From NCBI GenBank assembly GCA_947627335.1, contig CANQVQ010000059.1:1-10553 (forward strand): a DNA stretch of 10,553 nucleotides, in the 5' to 3' direction. Positions within the stretch are counted from its first letter, which is position 1, and each line of letters begins with the position of its first letter. Positions 7,290 through 10,553 of the stretch are shown piece by piece. Source of the DNA: an uncultured Clostridia bacterium. GTDB lineage: Bacteria; Bacillota; Clostridia; Oscillospirales; CAG-382. The notes beneath the pieces were generated by a model, which saw only the letters and a program-made list of their open reading frames with translations, did no database searches and was not told where the DNA came from. Made by a program: the position numbers and the translations under genes.

Positions 7290-9464
7290 TCACAGCAGTT
7301 TTTCGGTTTCCGCGCAGAGTTCCTCGGCGGTCTCCCAGCCGGACGCTTCGGCGAGCAGGGTATATCCGCCTGCGGCGTTCGGGAAAACGGTCACGCACCC
7401 GGTCGACCAGAAGATCCGTGCCGGGAAGGTGTCCTTCTGCGTCAGCGCCGCGATGCGCGCAGCGCGACGGTCGGCGGCTTCGGTCGCGGGGACGACCGGC
7501 AATTCCCGCCGGCAGACGAAGAAAGCGGGCAGGGCGCTCAGCGCTTCGTCCAGCGAGACCTTCCGCTCCTGCAGGCGCTTCGCGACGGTCAGGCAGAGCA
7601 GCACGCCGTCGTTGACGTACGGGCTGTTCGACGGCTGTTCCTCCATGTGCGTGCGGACCTCGTCCCGCCCGTCGGCGTACAGGCGCAGCTCCTTGCCCAT
7701 ATTGCGCAGGTAGTCCTCGACGGTTTTCGGCAGGCGTGCGGGCAGGTAGACCTTCCGCTCGTCGCTTTCGGCTGCTGCGAGGGCGACGAGGTGCCAGTAG
7801 GTCAGCGGCTTGCCGGAACGGGTATAGGCGCAGGCGCGCCGTCCATCCGGGGAGACCGTGAAGTTGTCCGCATTCTCCCCGTAGGAGACGTCCGCGCCCA
7901 ATTCCTTCGCGTTGGAGAACAGGAATTCCCCGGCGTCGTCCCGCCGCGTGACGGAAAATTTCACCCCGGAAAGCGAACCGACCTGCTCCTGCAGCCATAC
8001 GCAGTACCGGCGCAGCACGCGGTCCTCGCCGTCCGGGAATACGGCGGGCTGCGGCGTGATGCAGCGGTCGTACTGCTCGCCGCGCAGGCGGGATTCGATC
8101 TCCCGCTGGGCTTCCCGCGTCAGCGGCAGTCCGCTGCGGTCACAGAACCAGAACCGCACCCGTCCGACGCTCTCGCGCAGGTCCACGAACACCGCCATGT
8201 CCAATTCGTACTGCCGCACGGCGAACGAGATGACCGCCGGGAACCCGTCCCCAAGCTCCCAGACCTTCGCGCCGGCGTCCTGCGCCCCACGCGAAAGCAG
8301 TTCCGCGTACAGGCGGCTGCCGGCGGACGGTCCGTGCAGAATGCCGAGCTTCAGCTCCCGCCCCGGGGTCTTCAGGGCGCGTCCCAGCCGCAGGCAGAAA
8401 CTGCTGTCCAGCTCCGCACGGTCGCCCTGGATCTGCTCGTCGCCGAACCAACGCCTGTCCAGTGCGCCGAAGACGTACCGTTCGCCCACCGACGCGTTCT
8501 TCCCGACCAGCAGTCCGCCCTTCAGGCGCACCCCGGCTTTCAGCGACGCGCCGTCCTCCAGCACGGTATTCTCACCGATCACGCAGCCGGGCGGCACCGT
8601 GCAGCCTTCCCCGATCCGCACGCCGGAACAGAGGATACTTCCCTCCACCCGCGAACCGCTCCCGACCGAAACGCGGTCATGCAGGACGCTCGCACGGACC
8701 GTCGCGTCCGGGGCGATCGCGCATTCCTGCCCCGTGACCGTCTGCCCGTCGGACAGCGCCATGCAGCAGCGGTAGTAGCTTTCCGGCGTGCCGACGTCCC
8801 ACCAGTGCCCCGGCAGGACCTCGCCGAACACCTCGATCCCGCGTTTCAGCAGGCGGGGAAACAGGTCCCGCCCGAAATCGAACTTCATGCCCTCCGGCAC
8901 CTCGTCGAGCAGCGAGCGGTCGAGCAGGTAGATGCCGGTCGATACCAGATCCGACGCCGTGTCCCGCCACGAGGGTTTTTCGGAGAAGCCGACGATGCGG
9001 CTCCCGTCCAGCGTGACCACCCCGAACTCCCCGGGGGCTTCCGCGTGGGTCAGCAGGATGGTCGCGAGCCGACGCTCCTTTTTATGCCGTTCGTAGGCGC
9101 GACGCAGGTCGAAATCCGTCACGGTGTCGCCGGAGAGCACCAAGACCGTGTCCGCAAGCCTGTCGCGGACCGCCCGCACGCTCCCGGCGCTCCCGAGCGG
9201 AACGCTGCCCTTGACGGTTTCCAGCTCGATATTCGGGTCGCGGTACAGGTCGAACGCCTCCGGCAGGGCGCAGACGGTCAGCAGCGCGTCCGTCCAGCCG
9301 TTCCGCTTGAGGCAGTCGGTCAGCCGGGTCAGTACCGGCGTGCCGCAGACGGGTACGAGGGGTTTCGGCAGGTCGTCCGTGATCGGCGCGAGCCGGCTCC
9401 CCATGCCGCCCGCGAGAATGACGACTTCCCACCGTCGTTCGTTGGATTGCTGTTCCATGGTCAT
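7290..9464 (-). CDS. Sugar-1-phosphate nucleotidyltransferase with LbH repeats fused to a degenerate phosphomannomutase-like domain
   Basis: A 724-residue cytoplasmic protein expected to make an NDP-sugar (GDP-mannose or NDP-glucose type) from NTP and sugar-1-phosphate. Residues 14-230 form a complete nucleotidyltransferase: LAGGMGSRLAPITDDLPKP (17-35), PLGSAGSV (89-96), SGD with D113, EFGVV and SEKP (161-164), STGIY, and HWWDVGTPE with D223. Residues ~248-333 are hexapeptide left-handed beta-helix repeats (VSVGSGSRVEGSI, IGEGCTVPPG). From ~355 the sequence follows the phosphomannomutase/phosphoglucomutase fold (FAVRQYELDMAV), but the phosphoserine loop (usually TASHNP) reads VDLRESVGR (427-435), the metal loop DGDADR reads GENADN (529-534), and the GEQSGH loop reads MEEQPSN (608-614). 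Mutase activity is therefore unlikely. The frame extends upstream to 9629, but the Shine-Dalgarno favours the ATG at 9464. Sugar and nucleotide specificity are not visible. Confidence 0.88.
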   Translation of the reverse strand: MTMEQQSNERRWEVVILAGGMGSRLAPITDDLPKPLVPVCGTPVLTRLTDCLKRNGWTDALLTVCALPEAFDLYRDPNIELETVKGSVPLGSAGSVRAVRDRLADTVLVLSGDTVTDFDLRRAYERHKKERRLATILLTHAEAPGEFGVVTLDGSRIVGFSEKPSWRDTASDLVSTGIYLLDRSLLDEVPEGMKFDFGRDLFPRLLKRGIEVFGEVLPGHWWDVGTPESYYRCCMALSDGQTVTGQECAIAPDATVRASVLHDRVSVGSGSRVEGSILCSGVRIGEGCTVPPGCVIGENTVLEDGASLKAGVRLKGGLLVGKNASVGERYVFGALDRRWFGDEQIQGDRAELDSSFCLRLGRALKTPGRELKLGILHGPSAGSRLYAELLSRGAQDAGAKVWELGDGFPAVISFAVRQYELDMAVFVDLRESVGRVRFWFCDRSGLPLTREAQREIESRLRGEQYDRCITPQPAVFPDGEDRVLRRYCVWLQEQVGSLSGVKFSVTRRDDAGEFLFSNAKELGADVSYGENADNFTVSPDGRRACAYTRSGKPLTYWHLVALAAAESDERKVYLPARLPKTVEDYLRNMGKELRLYADGRDEVRTHMEEQPSNSPYVNDGVLLCLTVAKRLQERKVSLDEALSALPAFFVCRRELPVVPATEAADRRAARIAALTQKDTFPARIFWSTGCVTVFPNAAGGYTLLAEASGWETAEELCAETEKLL

Positions 9465-9472
9465 AACCATTC

Positions 9473-9479
9473 CCTTCCT
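9473..9479 (-). promoter_or_regulatory. Ribosome binding site that decides the nucleotidyltransferase start
   Basis: The minus strand reads AGGAAGG, eight bases before the ATG at 9464. Three in-frame ATG codons lie close together (9470, 9464, 9458). The first is only two bases from this site and the third 14 bases away, so the middle one fits best. It also makes the frame between 9465 and 9629 an untranslated leader. Confidence 0.75.
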
Positions 9480-9522
9480 GTTTTCGGTAGTTTGCCCCAA
9501 AAAAAGAAAAGGTATGTAAATC

Positions 9523-9617
9523 TTTCGGAGTCGGCTCATGTCCGCCTCCGAAACGACATTTTGATCGTATATTTTTAGGGCTGCCGCACACGCGGAAAAC
9601 CCGTGGCGCAGCAGCCC
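9523..9617 (-). promoter_or_regulatory. Structured 5' leader of the nucleotidyltransferase mRNA (two hairpins)
   Basis: On the minus strand, GGGCTGC pairs with GCAGCCC (arms 9611-9617 and 9578-9584). The interior can pair further, with bulges, around a TTTT loop. Downstream, TTTCGGAG (9546-9553) and CTCCGAAA (9523-9530) form a perfect 8-bp stem, with a CGG/CCG extension and an ACATGAG loop. A T-rich stretch (nine-base gap, then CTTTTC and a T7 run) follows before the ribosome binding site, so a weak terminator or attenuator is conceivable. No named riboswitch was recognised. Confidence 0.45.
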
Positions 9618-9627
9618 CTTGAAATTC

Positions 9628-9636
9628 AATATACCA
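9628..9636 (-). promoter_or_regulatory. Extended -10 promoter element for the nucleotidyltransferase gene
   Basis: The minus strand reads TGGTATATT (TATATT at 9633-9628), giving a leader of ~155 nt to the start at 9464. No convincing -35 is seen 16-18 bases upstream. It shares the 12-mer TGGTATATTGAA with the AAA+ promoter region at 5131-5142. The site lies 42 bases beyond the stop of the lipoprotein gene, with no clear intrinsic terminator between them, so readthrough from that gene is also possible. Confidence 0.45.
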
Positions 9637-9677
9637 AGCAGTCCGGAAAACCGTCCCGCTTCGGTCCGTCCGCCTTT

Positions 9678-10487
9678 TTACGAGACGCGGCGGAAGACCA
9701 TCGGGAAGACCAGACCATCCGCGTCCGTTGCCCCGGACGCCAGCCCGGTCAGGCGCAGTTCGTCCGCCGTAAGTTCGTACTTCAGCGCTTCCGTTTCCCC
9801 CGTAGACTTGCAGGTCAGCACGCCGTTCTCGGCGGTCCATGTGCCGCTTTCCGAAGTGGCAGCCAGCTCGTCCAGACCGAGCGCGTCGTCCGAAAGGGAA
9901 TCGTCGAGCATTTTGTCCAGCGTCGTCCCGTTCTGCGTCATCAGTTCATCCAGCGTCATGCCGTTCTGCTTCGCCATTTCCTCCAGATACGCGGTCATGC
10001 CGTCCCGCAGGGTGCTGCGGACCGCGTCGAACGCCGTATGGACGGAATCCCCATCGATCTTCAGCGAATACGAACCGCTCTCTTCAAACGCATAGCGAAC
10101 CGTGATCGGAAGGCTGTCCACATGGAGATACTTCGCCATCGTCGCATCGGTGGCAAACGACGCGTTGAGCGCGCTGCTCATTTCCAGCGTGCCTTCCCAG
10201 GTGCCGACCAGCGTCGCTTCCCCGGTCTGCGTCCCGGTGCTGACCGTACCGCCGTTTGCCGCACCACCGTTTGCCGTACCATCATTTGCCGTGCCGCCGT
10301 TTGCCGTACCGCCGCTTGCCGTACCATCGTTTGCCGTACCGCCGCTGACCGTTTCCGTCTGGCTCTCGCTGCCGGACGACGTCGTCGTATCCCCCGACTT
10401 ACAGCCGGCGAAGGCGAAAAGCGTTCCGAGCGCCAGAACCAAGCACAGAAGCGCCGCAGCGACACGTTTCTTGTTGCAATTCATCAT
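9678..10487 (-). CDS. Putative lipoprotein with Gly/Thr/Ala/Asn repeat linker and lipocalin-like C-terminal domain
   Basis: A 269-residue exported protein of unknown function. The signal peptide (MMNCNKKR, then a hydrophobic core) ends in FAGC with the predicted lipidated Cys at residue 29. A low-complexity linker follows (Ser/Thr to residue 48, then seven pentads at 49-83), which would hold the folded part away from the membrane. The rest begins LVGTWEGTLEMSS (~92) and ends with SGTWTAENGVLTCKSTG and ELTADELRLTG. The alternating 'GTW...' and 'ltl..d.L' pattern resembles lipocalin-like or beta-barrel domains of Clostridia lipoproteins, with a helical insert (~155-210: LRDGMTAYLEEMAKQNGMTL). 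The specific family is not recognised. AAGGAG lies seven bases before the first ATG (10487); a second ATG follows immediately. Confidence 0.85.
   Translation of the reverse strand: MMNCNKKRVAAALLCLVLALGTLFAFAGCKSGDTTTSSGSESQTETVSGGTANDGTASGGTANGGTANDGTANGGAANGGTVSTGTQTGEATLVGTWEGTLEMSSALNASFATDATMAKYLHVDSLPITVRYAFEESGSYSLKIDGDSVHTAFDAVRSTLRDGMTAYLEEMAKQNGMTLDELMTQNGTTLDKMLDDSLSDDALGLDELAATSESGTWTAENGVLTCKSTGETEALKYELTADELRLTGLASGATDADGLVFPMVFRRVS
10239..10343 (-). repeat. 15-bp tandem repeat (seven units) encoding a pentapeptide linker
   Basis: Seven in-frame 15-bp units encode GGTAN, DGTAS, GGTAN, GGTAN, DGTAN, GGAAN and GGTVS (residues 49-83 of the lipoprotein). The units are imperfect at the DNA level. 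Whole-unit gain or loss by slippage would keep the frame and alter linker length. Confidence 0.9.
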
Positions 10488-10532
10488 GTAAATACTCCTT
10501 TTTCCGGGCGGCTTTGCACCCTTGTTTTTTCC

Positions 10533-10541
10533 AGTATAGCA
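10533..10541 (-). promoter_or_regulatory. Extended -10 promoter element for the lipoprotein gene
   Basis: The minus strand reads TGCTATACT (TATACT at 10538-10533), ~46 bases before the start codon. The spacer and -35 would fall in the run of 12 C (10542-10553) and beyond the window end, so the -35 cannot be checked. Confidence 0.55.
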
Positions 10542-10553
10542 CCCCCCCCCCCC
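10542..10553. repeat. Homopolymer C(12)/G(12) tract at the end of the window
   Basis: Twelve consecutive C end the sequence. It may be a real homopolymer lying in the promoter spacer of the lipoprotein gene, or a poly-G sequencing/assembly artefact at a contig end. The sequence alone does not decide. Confidence 0.85.

Noticed and set aside
7218..9578. 786-residue plus-strand frame opposite the nucleotidyltransferase
   Set aside because: It starts inside the terminator hairpin and has shadow-type composition, while the minus strand has clear nucleotidyltransferase motifs.
9465..9629. N-terminal extension of the nucleotidyltransferase (55 extra residues)
   Set aside because: The extension runs through two hairpins and a promoter -10, is unlike the family N-terminus, and a good Shine-Dalgarno points to the ATG at 9464.
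10239..10343. CRISPR-like array
   Set aside because: The 15-bp units are contiguous without spacers and lie in frame inside a coding sequence.

Overview
The window is GC-rich bacterial DNA, apart from one AT-richer gene. It most resembles a Gram-positive gut Clostridia (Oscillospiraceae/Ruminococcaceae-like) contig. The basis is a pair of lipoproteins with Gram-positive-style signal peptides and linkers, AGGAGG-type ribosome binding sites, a Clostridia-type CbxX/SpoVK AAA+ ATPase, and a nucleotidyltransferase fused to a phosphomannomutase-like domain. The taxon is inferred from remembered family distribution, not from a search.

Layout. (1) 2-313 (+): the 3' end of an ABC exporter ATPase. It is followed 25 nt later by 339-3218 (+), a secreted lipoprotein glycoside hydrolase of family GH97 with two chitobiase-C-like Ig domains and an NPCBM carbohydrate-binding domain. 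(2) 3219-3666: a 448-nt gap with an in-frame remnant of an XRE-type helix-turn-helix protein, a terminator-like hairpin with T-runs, and a near-consensus sigma-70/sigma-A promoter. (3) 3667-5007 (+): an AT-richer gene for a PD-(D/E)XK nuclease with an unrecognised N-terminal half. It stands alone behind its own promoter and is the best candidate for an acquired defence-type gene. (4) 5008-5189: a 182-nt gap with nested, mutually exclusive hairpins and an extended -10 promoter. (5) 5190-7205 (+): an AAA+ ATPase with one intact C-terminal CbxX module and one apparently degenerate N-terminal AAA module. (6) 7223-7271: a bidirectional terminator between convergent genes. (7) 7290-9464 (-): a sugar-1-phosphate nucleotidyltransferase with a left-handed beta-helix and a phosphomannomutase-like domain whose catalytic loops are eroded. 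It is preceded by a ~160-nt structured leader. (8) 9678-10487 (-): a small lipoprotein with a seven-fold pentapeptide linker repeat. Its promoter -10 lies next to a 12-base C run that ends the window.

The left part (export plus GH97) points to carbohydrate use or transport, and the right part to nucleotide-sugar metabolism for the envelope or glycans. The middle (HTH remnant plus nuclease) looks like a small acquired island. No complete multi-gene defence system, CRISPR array, IS element, tRNA or rRNA was seen. The nuclease, possibly with the AAA+ ATPase, is the only plausible candidate for an undescribed system, and the evidence for it is moderate.
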